Below, in pieces: positions 1-5,444 of a stretch of 5,444 bases of DNA. The stretch is from contig JBHHYR010000245.1 in assembly GCA_046757585.1 (NCBI GenBank), positions 1 through 5,444 on the forward strand, given 5' to 3'. The position numbers were made by a program, and so were the translations under genes. This DNA comes from JBHHYR01 sp046757585. GTDB lineage: Bacteria > Desulfobacterota > Binatia > HRBIN30. The notes beneath the pieces were generated by a model. The model was not told the DNA's origin and made no database searches. It worked only from the letters and a program-made list of their open reading frames with translations. How positions within the stretch are numbered: the stretch's first letter is position 1; the number at the start of each line of letters is the position of its first letter.

Positions 1-1293
1 AATGTCTGGACCCCCGCCCCCGATGGGGCGCGGCGGCCCGTCTTGGTCTGGATCCATGGTGGCGCATTCGTCATCGGCGCTGGCTCGCAGACGCTCTACG
101 ACGGCGCAACCCTAGCCCGCCGCGGGGACGTCGTAGTGGTGACTCTCAATTACCGGCTCGGCGCCTTCGGATTTGTCAATCTCGAGGACCTGTCCGACGG
201 CGCACTGCCGGCCACCGGCAATGAAGGCCTGCTCGATCAGATGGCCGCGCTGGCATGGGTGCGCGACGAGATCGCAGCTTTCGGAGGCGACCCGAGCAAC
301 GTGACGATCTTTGGTGAGTCGGCCGGCTCGGTCAGCGTCGCCACGTTGCTGGGGACGCCCCGTGCCCGGGGACTCTTCCACCGCGCGATCCTCGAGAGCG
401 GATCGGCCAACCTCGTCGTGTCACGGCAGCATGCCATGCGGGTGGCAGAGGCGCTTCTGGAGAACCTGGAGCTGCAACCTTCCCAGGTGAGCAAGCTGTA
501 CGAGGTGCCGGCGGCGCAGCTGCTCCGCGCGCAGCAGAAGGTGTACACCGAGCTGCAGTCGCAGCTCAGGGGCCTTCCCTTCGGGCCAGTGGTCGATGGT
601 GCCGTGCTGCCCCGCCACCCGTTCGAGGCGATTCGGGATGGAGCGGCGCAGGACGTCCCCGTCCTGGTGGGGACGAACCTCGAGGAGATGAAACTCTTCG
701 GCATCAGCGATCCCACAGCGAGACGACTCGACGAGGCGCAGCTGCTGCGGCGCTGCGAGCGTAACATCCCGGGACCGGACACTGACGGCCGGCGCTCCGC
801 GCAGCGGGCCGTGGACACGTACCGGCGTGCACGCGCTGCCCGCGAGGCTGGGACCACGCCGCCGGAGCTGTGGGTCGCCATCGAGTCGGATCGCGTCTTC
901 CGCTACCCGGCGATGCATCTCGCAGAGCTGCAGCGTGCGCACCAACCGCAAACCTTCGCCTATCTGTTCACCTGGACCTCGCCCATGATGAATGGCGTGC
1001 TCGGCGCCTGCCACGCCTTGGAAGTCCCCTTCGTCTTCAACACCCTCGGCGATCCGATGATCGCGCGATTCGCGGGCAGCGGGCCGGCAGCCGATACGCT
1101 TGCCGAGCGCCTGCAGGACGCGTGGATCTACTTTGGCCACGCAGGCAACCCCGCCCATCCCGGCTTGAGCCGCTGGCCCGCGTACGATGAGGCGCGGCGC
1201 ACCACGATGATCCTGGGGGCAGAATGCGGCCTGCAGGATGCGCCGCTGGAAGAGGAACGCCGGTTCTGGAGCTTCTGGGACGGGACGCTCTAG
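1..1293 (+). CDS. Type B carboxylesterase (alpha/beta hydrolase), 5' end missing
   Basis: This is a serine esterase of the carboxylesterase type B family, which hydrolyses carboxylic esters; the substrate cannot be told. The frame is open from base 1 and reads NVWTPAPDG before the first possible in-window start (TTG at 43), so the true start lies upstream; 430 residues are visible and roughly 80-100 N-terminal residues are probably missing against the usual ~500. Numbering from base 1, the oxyanion-hole motif HGGAF starts at residue 19, the nucleophile is Ser107 in GESAGS, the likely acid is Glu229 in GTNLEEMKLF, and the catalytic His is His338 in GACHALEVPF. The C-terminal DAWIYFGHAGNP...WPAYD block is typical of the family. 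All triad residues are present, so an active enzyme is expected. No signal peptide can be judged. The stop codon TAG directly abuts the ATG of the next gene, suggesting co-transcription and translational coupling. Confidence 0.95.
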   Translation, partial: NVWTPAPDGARRPVLVWIHGGAFVIGAGSQTLYDGATLARRGDVVVVTLNYRLGAFGFVNLEDLSDGALPATGNEGLLDQMAALAWVRDEIAAFGGDPSNVTIFGESAGSVSVATLLGTPRARGLFHRAILESGSANLVVSRQHAMRVAEALLENLELQPSQVSKLYEVPAAQLLRAQQKVYTELQSQLRGLPFGPVVDGAVLPRHPFEAIRDGAAQDVPVLVGTNLEEMKLFGISDPTARRLDEAQLLRRCERNIPGPDTDGRRSAQRAVDTYRRARAAREAGTTPPELWVAIESDRVFRYPAMHLAELQRAHQPQTFAYLFTWTSPMMNGVLGACHALEVPFVFNTLGDPMIARFAGSGPAADTLAERLQDAWIYFGHAGNPAHPGLSRWPAYDEARRTTMILGAECGLQDAPLEEERRFWSFWDGTL

Positions 1294-2238
1294 ATGCCAC
1301 GCAGGTTGCGAGCGGGAACCGTACCGGCCATGGCGGTGTTGTTGCTCGCTGGTGCGGGGCGCATCGGAGCTGCTGGGGCGGGACAAGAACAGCGCCCCCC
1401 GACACACAACACCGTGCAGGGGATGCTGCAAACACACCCCGGTGCACCGGTCCAAAATGTCGAGGTCGACGTTCACGAAGCTCCGGTTGGGTTGCCGACT
1501 GTCGCTGCCGCCGCAGCACCACTGCAGGCTGATGATCTGGTGCTCGGTGTCGTGATCGATGGCCAGCCAATGGCCTATCCGATTCGCTACCTCGCCCTGT
1601 TCGAGGTGGTCAACGATCACGTGGGTGCGACGCCCGTCGCGCCGACCTGGTGACCGCTGAGCGGGTCGGGTGTCGTGTACGCCCGTCGCAGCGGTGACCG
1701 TGTCCTGACCTTCGACTTCCTCGCTGGGCTGATGAAGAACAATCTCCTCGTCGTCGATCGTGAGAGCCACAGTGTGTGGTCCCAGCTGGCGGGAAGGGCC
1801 ATCAGTGGACCGCTCCAAGGCCAGCCGCTCCATGTGCTGCCGTCCCTGCAGACGACCTGGGTACACTGGCACCACCGCCACCCCAACACGCGGGTGCTCG
1901 TGGTTCCGGGGACGACGGGACACCCATACTTCTACCGCAATTGGTGGTCCCATTCCCCTCGATCTGGCTGGCCTGCGGGCAGGCATGATGCGTCAGCCCT
2001 GGGTCTCGGCCTGGTGCTCAGCGGCCAGGCGATGTTTTTTCCTCTGCACGAGCTGGATCACGCGACGACACCACTCCGTATGGAGCTGGGCGGGCGCGCG
2101 GTGACGGTGCACTATGGCAAGGAGGCCCTGACCGCCTGGGTCGAAGATGCTGGCGGACGCTTGCTCCCCGGTGTTCTGGCGTATCAGCCGAGCTGGATGG
2201 GGTTTCAACCGGACACGACGGTCTTCGAAGCACAGTAG
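1294..2238 (+). CDS. DUF3179 family exported protein, probable selenoprotein (in-frame TGA = Sec120)
   Basis: This 314-residue protein is read through one in-frame TGA. Family resemblance comes from DDLVLGVVIDGQPMAYPIRY (about 80-99), the FEVVNDHVG block, the W-TGA-PLSGSGVVY motif (119-128), LTFDF...NNLLVVDRES (to 158), SVWSQLAGRAISGPLQG (from 160), and a second half with GLGLVLSGQAMFFPL resembling the first. The biochemical role of DUF3179 is unknown to me. Residues 1-29 look like a Sec signal peptide (MPRRLR, a hydrophobic AMAVLLLAGAG core, cleavage near GAAGA/GQ), so it probably acts outside the cytoplasm. The ATG at 1294 follows the esterase TAG with no gap; the Shine-Dalgarno signal is weak (GGGACGGGA region), consistent with coupling. 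The TGA sits where family members have the first Cys of a CPLC-type motif, and the family blocks match on both sides with no frame change. The protein contains no Cys. A His/Trp-rich stretch (WVHWHHRHP, 189-197) and FYRNWWSHSP (about 213-222) could bind a metal or cofactor (inference). Alternatives are a TGC-to-TGA nonsense mutation, a sequencing error, or a downstream piece restarting at GTG 1675. Confidence 0.82.
1651..1653 (+). other. In-frame TGA, predicted selenocysteine codon (Sec120)
   Basis: The TGA interrupts an otherwise continuous frame. Upstream residues VGATPVAPTW and downstream residues PLSGSGVVYARR together match the conserved DUF3179 block in which Cys normally fills this slot. 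Cys/Sec exchange at a conserved Cys is the classic signature of a selenoprotein. The second Cys position of the CPLC-type motif is Ser123 here. Confidence 0.78.
1654..1694 (+). promoter_or_regulatory. Candidate bacterial SECIS element directly after the TGA
   Basis: A two-tier hairpin can be drawn in the mRNA. The lower stem is six perfect pairs, CCGCUG (1654-1659) with CAGCGG (1689-1694). The upper stem is seven pairs, CGGGUGU (1667-1673) with ACGCCCG (1679-1685), containing one U-G wobble, closed by the pentaloop CGUGU (1674-1678). The internal loop is asymmetric (1660-1666 and 1686-1688). The apical loop begins 20 nt after the TGA and has G at its second position followed by U. This fits what is known of bacterial SECIS elements: immediately downstream, inside the coding region, loop roughly 16-37 nt after UGA, and G in the first two loop positions, as SelB recognises in E. 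coli fdhF. An alternative pairing CGGG (1662-1665) with CCCG (1682-1685) would compete with the upper stem. Confidence 0.68.
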
Positions 2239-2244
2239 CCGGCG

Positions 2245-2312
2245 GGGCGAGGCAGCGCCCTCGGGAGGCAAGGAGTACGGCGCCCAGGTCGGGGTCGAGC
2301 GAGCCTGCCTCC
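2245..2312. terminator. Possible bidirectional termination region between convergent genes
   Basis: The 83-base gap between the convergent stops holds two potential hairpins. One is GGGCG (2245-2249) with CGCCC (2256-2260) around a six-base loop. The other is GGAGGCA (2264-2270) with TGCCTCC (2306-2312), extendable by two G-C pairs across a bulged A. Neither is followed by a T-tract on either strand, so an intrinsic terminator is not proven; the call rests mainly on the convergent location. Confidence 0.25.
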
Positions 2313-2321
2313 TGCACGCTT

Positions 2322-4175
2322 CTACGGCTGGAACGTCGTGACCGTCAGCTGGAACGGCACCTTGGTGCCAGCAACTGTTTGCACCAGGGCGTGCCAGGTG
2401 CCCGCGGCGGGTGAACCGACCTTGATCGCTTCCAAGACGCCGGAGTTGGTCGAGCGGAAATCGAAATCCTGCGACGTCGGTGGAGCGCCTTGCTTGATGA
2501 AGAGATCCACGTCGTTGCCGGCCGCATCGACCGCGTTCACCGTTACCCGCAGGACGGCAGTATCGGCCGGGACCGTGAACGTTGCTCGGTCGGTCGCTTG
2601 CACCGGTTCGGCCAACGCAAACAACCCGTCCATCTGAGCATCGTGGTGGTTGATTTCGCAGGCAGCCAGGGCCGCAGTCGTCGCAAGGGTCCCACAAGTT
2701 CCCCCGAAAGGGTCGCCGCTATTGAGGTTGGCCACTTCCGCGTTGGTGCAGAGCTTCTCGATGCTAGGCTGGACCTGGCTGGCCAGTCGGGCGATCTTGC
2801 TGGTCGCTTTGCTGTCCGGGCAGCTCTCCACTTTGCCGGCGTCCGCTTTGGCTTGGCACATGGTCAACGCCTTGAGACGGCCAAGCGCGTAGCGGTTCAT
2901 TGCCTTCGCGATCGCCTTCTGGCACTTCGCGTCCCCCTGGTCCGCGAGCGGTGCCGCCGGGTGAGAATTGGCGTATTCGGCGTCGAGCATGGCATCCACG
3001 GTTGCGTCACCTGCCACGAGGATGCAGGCGCGGAGGTCGTCCGCGTTCTGAGCGCCGGCGCAGCCTCCGGCTAGCCGGCTGGCCGGTGTGACAGCGGTGC
3101 CGCACCGTTTGCCGATCTTGCGGGCATCGACGCGTGCCGCAGCCTTCTGAATCTTGCCCAGCGCCTTCGCGTCCGGGCAGGGGCCGGTGGCCTTCCCCTG
3201 GTTCACGCGGTCAAGGCACTTCTGCATGTACCTGAGTTTCAAGCGCGCGTAACGGGAGTACTGTTTGGCCACCTCCTTGCGGCATCGCTGGCTGGCTTTG
3301 CTCAAGCTCGCCGATCCGGCGGCGAGCACTTGCGTACTCGCGTCTCCCACCTGAGAGATCGTACCGCAGCTGGTGTTGGCGAGGTCGGTCCCCGCAACGC
3401 TCTGAATGAAGGTGGTATTTTCGAACACGTTGGTGTCGAAGGATGCGTCGAACGGCAGACAGCTATCGCTGTTTCCTCCCGAGGTGACGCCGGCGACAAC
3501 CTCGCCGCTGCCGAAATCGATGAACAGCGGGCCGCCTGAATCACCGTTGCAGGTGTTCGAGTTCTCACCCGCCGGGCCGAGCGGACTCTGGAAGAGCCAG
3601 CAGATGTGCGCCGGCTCCGGCTCGCCGCCGGCGCAGCCGGCGATGGCAACCGTGCCCTGTCGCTTGATGCCGAAGTCGTTCTTGCTCCCTTTGGTGATCC
3701 CGAAACCGGCAATGACTCCCGCCGTTCCCTCGCTCGGGGTCATGGTGGTATTGATCGCCGTGGGCCGGATGCCCGTCACCGGCGTCGATAGCGTGAGGAC
3801 CGCGATGTCGCTGGCAACTCCAAACTGGAAGCCGGGATGCACGTCGACAGCGCTGGCGGTGAAGAAGCCGGCATGTTGCAGGAACACTCCGAAGGCGGCG
3901 GGGTTGGGGGTGCATGTGGTGTCCCCGGGACAGACGCAATGAGCGGCAGTCAGAAAACTCCGGCAGCCGATCATCGTACCGGAACAGATCCCTATGCCGC
4001 CATCGAGCAGGAGCCCGGTCGTCGCGCGCAGCTGGGTTTGCGCTCCATTGACGATCTTAGGCGTGCTCTCAGGGACGCCGACGGCGCCGCTGGAGCTCGC
4101 ATGCCCCACCGATCCGGTGAGAGCTACCACCAGCGTTGCCTCCAGGGCAAATATGCCGAGCGAGAAATTCCGCAT
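2322..4175 (-). CDS. Secreted S1 (chymotrypsin-fold) serine protease with twin six-Cys repeats and C-terminal PPC-type domain
   Basis: This 617-residue exported endopeptidase starts at ATG 4175, preceded by GGGAGAG at good spacing; an in-frame GTG at 4202 would add nine residues but has no better signal. Residues 1-26 (MRNFSLGIF...SVGHA) form a signal peptide. A short propeptide ends in PK before IVNG (41-44), the usual S1 activation site, implying a zymogen cut after Lys40. The triad is complete: His79 in TAAHC, Asp123 in SDIAVLTL, Ser213 in CNGDSGGP. The residue six before the Ser is Asn207 (chymotrypsin position 189), not Asp, so trypsin-type Arg/Lys preference is not expected. After the protease domain (to about 265) come two repeats of about 110 residues with six matching Cys each (298-384 and 418-506), rich in Lys and Ala and predicted helical. 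The last ~90 residues (VDLFIKQGAPPTSQDFDF...GTWHALVQT) look like a bacterial pre-peptidase C-terminal (PPC) domain, often removed after secretion. It lies 122 nt downstream of the methyltransferase and could have its own promoter. Confidence 0.93.
   Translation of the reverse strand: MRNFSLGIFALEATLVVALTGSVGHASSSGAVGVPESTPKIVNGAQTQLRATTGLLLDGGIGICSGTMIGCRSFLTAAHCVCPGDTTCTPNPAAFGVFLQHAGFFTASAVDVHPGFQFGVASDIAVLTLSTPVTGIRPTAINTTMTPSEGTAGVIAGFGITKGSKNDFGIKRQGTVAIAGCAGGEPEPAHICWLFQSPLGPAGENSNTCNGDSGGPLFIDFGSGEVVAGVTSGGNSDSCLPFDASFDTNVFENTTFIQSVAGTDLANTSCGTISQVGDASTQVLAAGSASLSKASQRCRKEVAKQYSRYARLKLRYMQKCLDRVNQGKATGPCPDAKALGKIQKAAARVDARKIGKRCGTAVTPASRLAGGCAGAQNADDLRACILVAGDATVDAMLDAEYANSHPAAPLADQGDAKCQKAIAKAMNRYALGRLKALTMCQAKADAGKVESCPDSKATSKIARLASQVQPSIEKLCTNAEVANLNSGDPFGGTCGTLATTAALAACEINHHDAQMDGLFALAEPVQATDRATFTVPADTAVLRVTVNAVDAAGNDVDLFIKQGAPPTSQDFDFRSTNSGVLEAIKVGSPAAGTWHALVQTVAGTKVPFQLTVTTFQP
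2607..2933 (-). repeat. Six-cysteine repeat unit 2 within the protease
   Basis: Residues about 415-523 of the protease. Cys occur at 418, 440, 452, 476, 494 and 506, giving spacings of 22, 12, 24, 18 and 12, so all six pair up with unit 1 at a pitch of about 120 residues. NRYALGRLKAL and CPDSKATSKI match SRYARLKLRYM and CPDAKALGKI of unit 1. The sequence has diverged enough to suggest an old duplication. Confidence 0.75.
2973..3293 (-). repeat. Six-cysteine repeat unit 1 within the protease
   Basis: Residues about 295-401 of the protease. Cys occur at 298, 320, 333, 358, 372 and 384, giving spacings of 22, 13, 25, 14 and 12. Shared marks with unit 2 are a basic helix containing RY-A-LK, a CPD motif at the third Cys, and an A-C near the end. 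It probably forms a disulfide-linked helical module; its function is unknown to me. Confidence 0.75.
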
Positions 4176-4180
4176 CGGAA

Positions 4181-4187
4181 CTCTCCC
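4181..4187 (-). promoter_or_regulatory. Ribosome binding site fixing the protease start
   Basis: GGGAGAG on the minus strand lies 5 nt before the ATG at 4175-4173 (GGAG core 7 nt away). It overlaps the region that would be coding if GTG 4202 were used, which favours the ATG. Confidence 0.75.
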
Positions 4188-4256
4188 AAAATTTTGGTAC
4201 ACCGTGCGTTGTATTGCAAGAAAAGAATCGGCACTGCTGGTCGTTCGTTTCGTGGC

Positions 4257-4271
4257 GTCGCCAGCGGCGAC
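4257..4271. other. Perfect short hairpin between methyltransferase and protease genes
   Basis: GTCGCC (4257-4262) and GGCGAC (4266-4271) pair perfectly around a three-base loop, in the 122-base gap downstream of the methyltransferase stop. No U-run follows in the direction of transcription (minus strand), so it is at most a weak terminator, a processing site or a chance structure. Confidence 0.3.
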
Positions 4272-4297
4272 TCTTGTCCGACGGATCGCGTTGTTGA

Positions 4298-5077
4298 TCA
4301 GACGCTGCTTCTGTCCGGGCTCCGGCAGACGACCGCAAAGACGCGGTGGGGTATCCGGAGTGGCTCGCTGGAGAATCGTTCGGCGAGGATGCGTTTCAGG
4401 TCAGCGTCAAACTTGGCGACCCTTTGGGGTGGCAGGGTGGCTCCGACGCCGGCGCTGGCCCGCACGCGCCCGCGCCAGGCCTCATGCGTGTACCGCGTGA
4501 CGACGTCGAAGGAGAAGCTCTCGATGTCCTCGAACCCGGCCACCGCAACGTCATCAAGCCAGGCCGGGTACATACCGAGCCCGCCCCCGAACCGCCACTG
4601 CGCATTGTGCTGCTCGATGAGGTGCTCCGTGGCTTCCACGACGTTGCCGGCGCGCGGAAGCCAGTCGAAGTGCGCGATGACCAGCCAGCCGTGTGGGACG
4701 AGCACGCGCCGCGCCTCGCGCGCGGCCTGGGGGCGGTCGAACCAATGCCAGCACTGGCCGGCGCAGACCAGGTCGAAGCTTGCAGCGGGCAGGCCGGTCT
4801 GCTCAGCCGTTGCGTTGACGTAGCGGACACTGATCCCGGCCTCACGATCGAGCCGGGCGGCCTCGTCCAGGAGGGACGTCGAGGGGTCGAGACCCGTGAC
4901 CACACAGCCGCGCCGTGCAAAGCCGCGGGCCAGTGTCCCCGTGCCGGTGCCGACATCAAGGATACGCTGGCCACGTGTTCCGGCACCAAGGCGTGCGAGA
5001 CGAGCAAATAGTGCATCGGGAAATCCAGCGCGGTAGCGCCCGTAGTCCGGGGCCGTTTTTCCGAACGCGATCTTCAC
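4298..5077 (-). CDS. Class I SAM-dependent methyltransferase (Methyltransf_11/25 type)
   Basis: This 259-residue cytoplasmic protein has the Rossmann-type SAM-binding fold. Motif I is ILDVGTGTGTLARGF (39-53); the acidic residue ending strand 2 is Asp64 in VVTGLDPS and should bind the SAM ribose. NATAEQTGLPAASFDLV and GQCWHWFDRP follow, and RRVLVPHGWLVIAHFDW is the usual RVLxPGG-like segment. The N-terminal FGKTAPDYGRYRAGFP is the common opening of this group, so the GTG start at 5077 gives a full-length product; its ribosome binding site is weak. The substrate-recognition C-terminal half (Trp-rich, WRFGGGLGMYPAWLDD) does not reveal the acceptor, which may be a small molecule. It follows the ferredoxin gene by 60 nt on the same strand and may be co-transcribed with it. 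There are no membrane segments or signal peptide. Confidence 0.93.
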   Translation of the reverse strand: MKIAFGKTAPDYGRYRAGFPDALFARLARLGAGTRGQRILDVGTGTGTLARGFARRGCVVTGLDPSTSLLDEAARLDREAGISVRYVNATAEQTGLPAASFDLVCAGQCWHWFDRPQAAREARRVLVPHGWLVIAHFDWLPRAGNVVEATEHLIEQHNAQWRFGGGLGMYPAWLDDVAVAGFEDIESFSFDVVTRYTHEAWRGRVRASAGVGATLPPQRVAKFDADLKRILAERFSSEPLRIPHRVFAVVCRSPDRSSV

Positions 5078-5137
5078 GTCAGGCTCGGCTTTGCGACATG
5101 GATTCCCCCAGGTGTCAGGACCCTCGGACTGCTGGCC

Positions 5138-5332
5138 CTACTCCTCGCTGAGTGAGATGGCCTGCCGCGGACATCGCTTCACCGCCATCTCGACTTTGGC
5201 GCGGAGCTCTTCCCCGGGACGTTCGATCAGGACATAGCTGCGGTCATCGTCCCGCACCTCGAACACCTCCGGCGCGCTCTCCATGCAGCGCATGTTTCCT
5301 TCACATAGATTATGGTCAACAACAACTTTCAT
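5138..5332 (-). CDS. Small 3Fe-4S-type ferredoxin (Fer4_13/Fer4_15-like)
   Basis: This 64-residue electron carrier has ligands Cys10 and Cys16 in CEGNMRC and Cys54 in CPRQAI. Position 13, where 4Fe-4S ferredoxins have a fourth Cys (CxxCxxC), is Asn, which is the arrangement of single-cluster 3Fe-4S ferredoxins. SAPEVFEV and the acidic surface are also typical. Such proteins in actinobacteria and proteobacteria often feed electrons to cytochrome P450 enzymes (family knowledge); no P450 is in the window, but one could lie past the right edge. The ATG at 5332 is chosen over an upstream in-frame start at 5383 because GGAGG sits 5 nt before it and MKVVVDHNLC is the normal family N-terminus. The methyltransferase gene follows by 60 nt. 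Confidence 0.93.
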   Translation of the reverse strand: MKVVVDHNLCEGNMRCMESAPEVFEVRDDDRSYVLIERPGEELRAKVEMAVKRCPRQAISLSEE

Positions 5333-5337
5333 CGGGC

Positions 5338-5342
5338 CCTCC
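5338..5342 (-). promoter_or_regulatory. Strong ribosome binding site of the ferredoxin gene
   Basis: GGAGG on the minus strand lies 5 nt upstream of the ATG at 5332-5330 and decides the start in favour of the 64-residue product. Confidence 0.8.
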
Positions 5343-5444
5343 TTGTCTTCCTCGATGAACGCGCCTTGTCCTAGCGAATTCACGCCCCCAGCACTAGCAG
5401 TCCGTTTAAAAACAGGCGCCGTAGCGAGGGCGAGCGATTTTCCG
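5343..5444. other. Upstream region of the ferredoxin gene, no gene seen
   Basis: No convincing coding sequence is present. The stretch around 5403-5415 contains TTTAAA within an A/T-rich patch that stands out from the GC-rich surroundings, and a second A/T patch (GATTTTCC) ends the window. A promoter for the ferredoxin-methyltransferase pair would be expected here, but no clear -35/-10 pair at normal spacing was found on the minus strand. Confidence 0.35.

Noticed and set aside
1294..1653. A separate 119-residue protein ending at the TGA, followed by another starting at GTG 1675.
   Set aside because: Same frame, and one family domain spans the junction with only the Cys position replaced by TGA. 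The 1675 start has no good ribosome binding site and would discard the motif.
421..1986. A 521-codon open frame on the minus strand.
   Set aside because: It lies antisense to the esterase and the DUF3179 gene, has no recognisable domain, and is Arg/Pro/His-rich as expected of a GC-rich shadow frame. The plus-strand genes carry clear family motifs.
4176..4217. A promoter for the protease made of TTGCAA and CAAAAT with a 17-base spacer on the minus strand.
   Set aside because: Only four of six bases match in each hexamer, and the implied transcription start would fall on the ribosome binding site, leaving almost no leader.
3837..4823. A 328-codon plus-strand open frame over the protease 5' end and methyltransferase.
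   Set aside because: It crosses two well-supported minus-strand genes and their intergenic gap, and its translation shows no domain or signal.
4346..5011. A 221-codon plus-strand open frame.
   Set aside because: It is the antisense shadow of the methyltransferase, which has clear SAM-binding motifs.

Overview
The window is GC-rich and densely coded, and looks like a chromosomal segment from an environmental Gram-negative-type bacterium. Exported proteins with Sec signal peptides, a cysteine-repeat protease and a carboxylesterase fit a deltaproteobacterial, myxobacterial or Binatia-like lineage, but this is inference only because no taxonomic marker is present. No RNA gene, insertion sequence or CRISPR array was seen.

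Layout: two plus-strand genes converge on three minus-strand genes. On the left (1-2238, plus) lie the 3' part of a type B carboxylesterase and, starting directly after its stop codon, a DUF3179-family exported protein. On the right (2322-5332, minus; transcription runs from right to left) lie a small 3Fe-4S-type ferredoxin, a class I SAM-dependent methyltransferase and a large secreted S1 serine protease. The protease carries two copies of a six-cysteine repeat and a C-terminal PPC-type domain. The convergent gap is 2239-2321.

The main result is in the DUF3179 gene. A simple ORF caller breaks it into 1294-1653 and 1675-2238, but both pieces are in one frame, separated by one in-frame TGA (1651-1653). 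That TGA falls exactly where the family has the first Cys of its conserved CPLC-type motif (here W-TGA-PLSGSG). It is followed directly by a two-tier hairpin (1654-1694) whose apical loop starts 20 nt after the TGA and has G at its second position, as expected of a bacterial SECIS element. I annotate it as one 314-residue selenoprotein with Sec120. It has no cysteine at all, so Sec would be its only thiol/selenol group. The window does not contain selA, selB, selC or selD, so decoding ability has to be checked elsewhere in the genome.

Functional links: the esterase and the DUF3179 protein are probably co-transcribed. The ferredoxin and methyltransferase (60 nt apart) may form an operon, and this type of ferredoxin often serves a cytochrome P450, which would lie beyond the right edge. 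The protease has its own strong ribosome binding site and may be transcribed separately.
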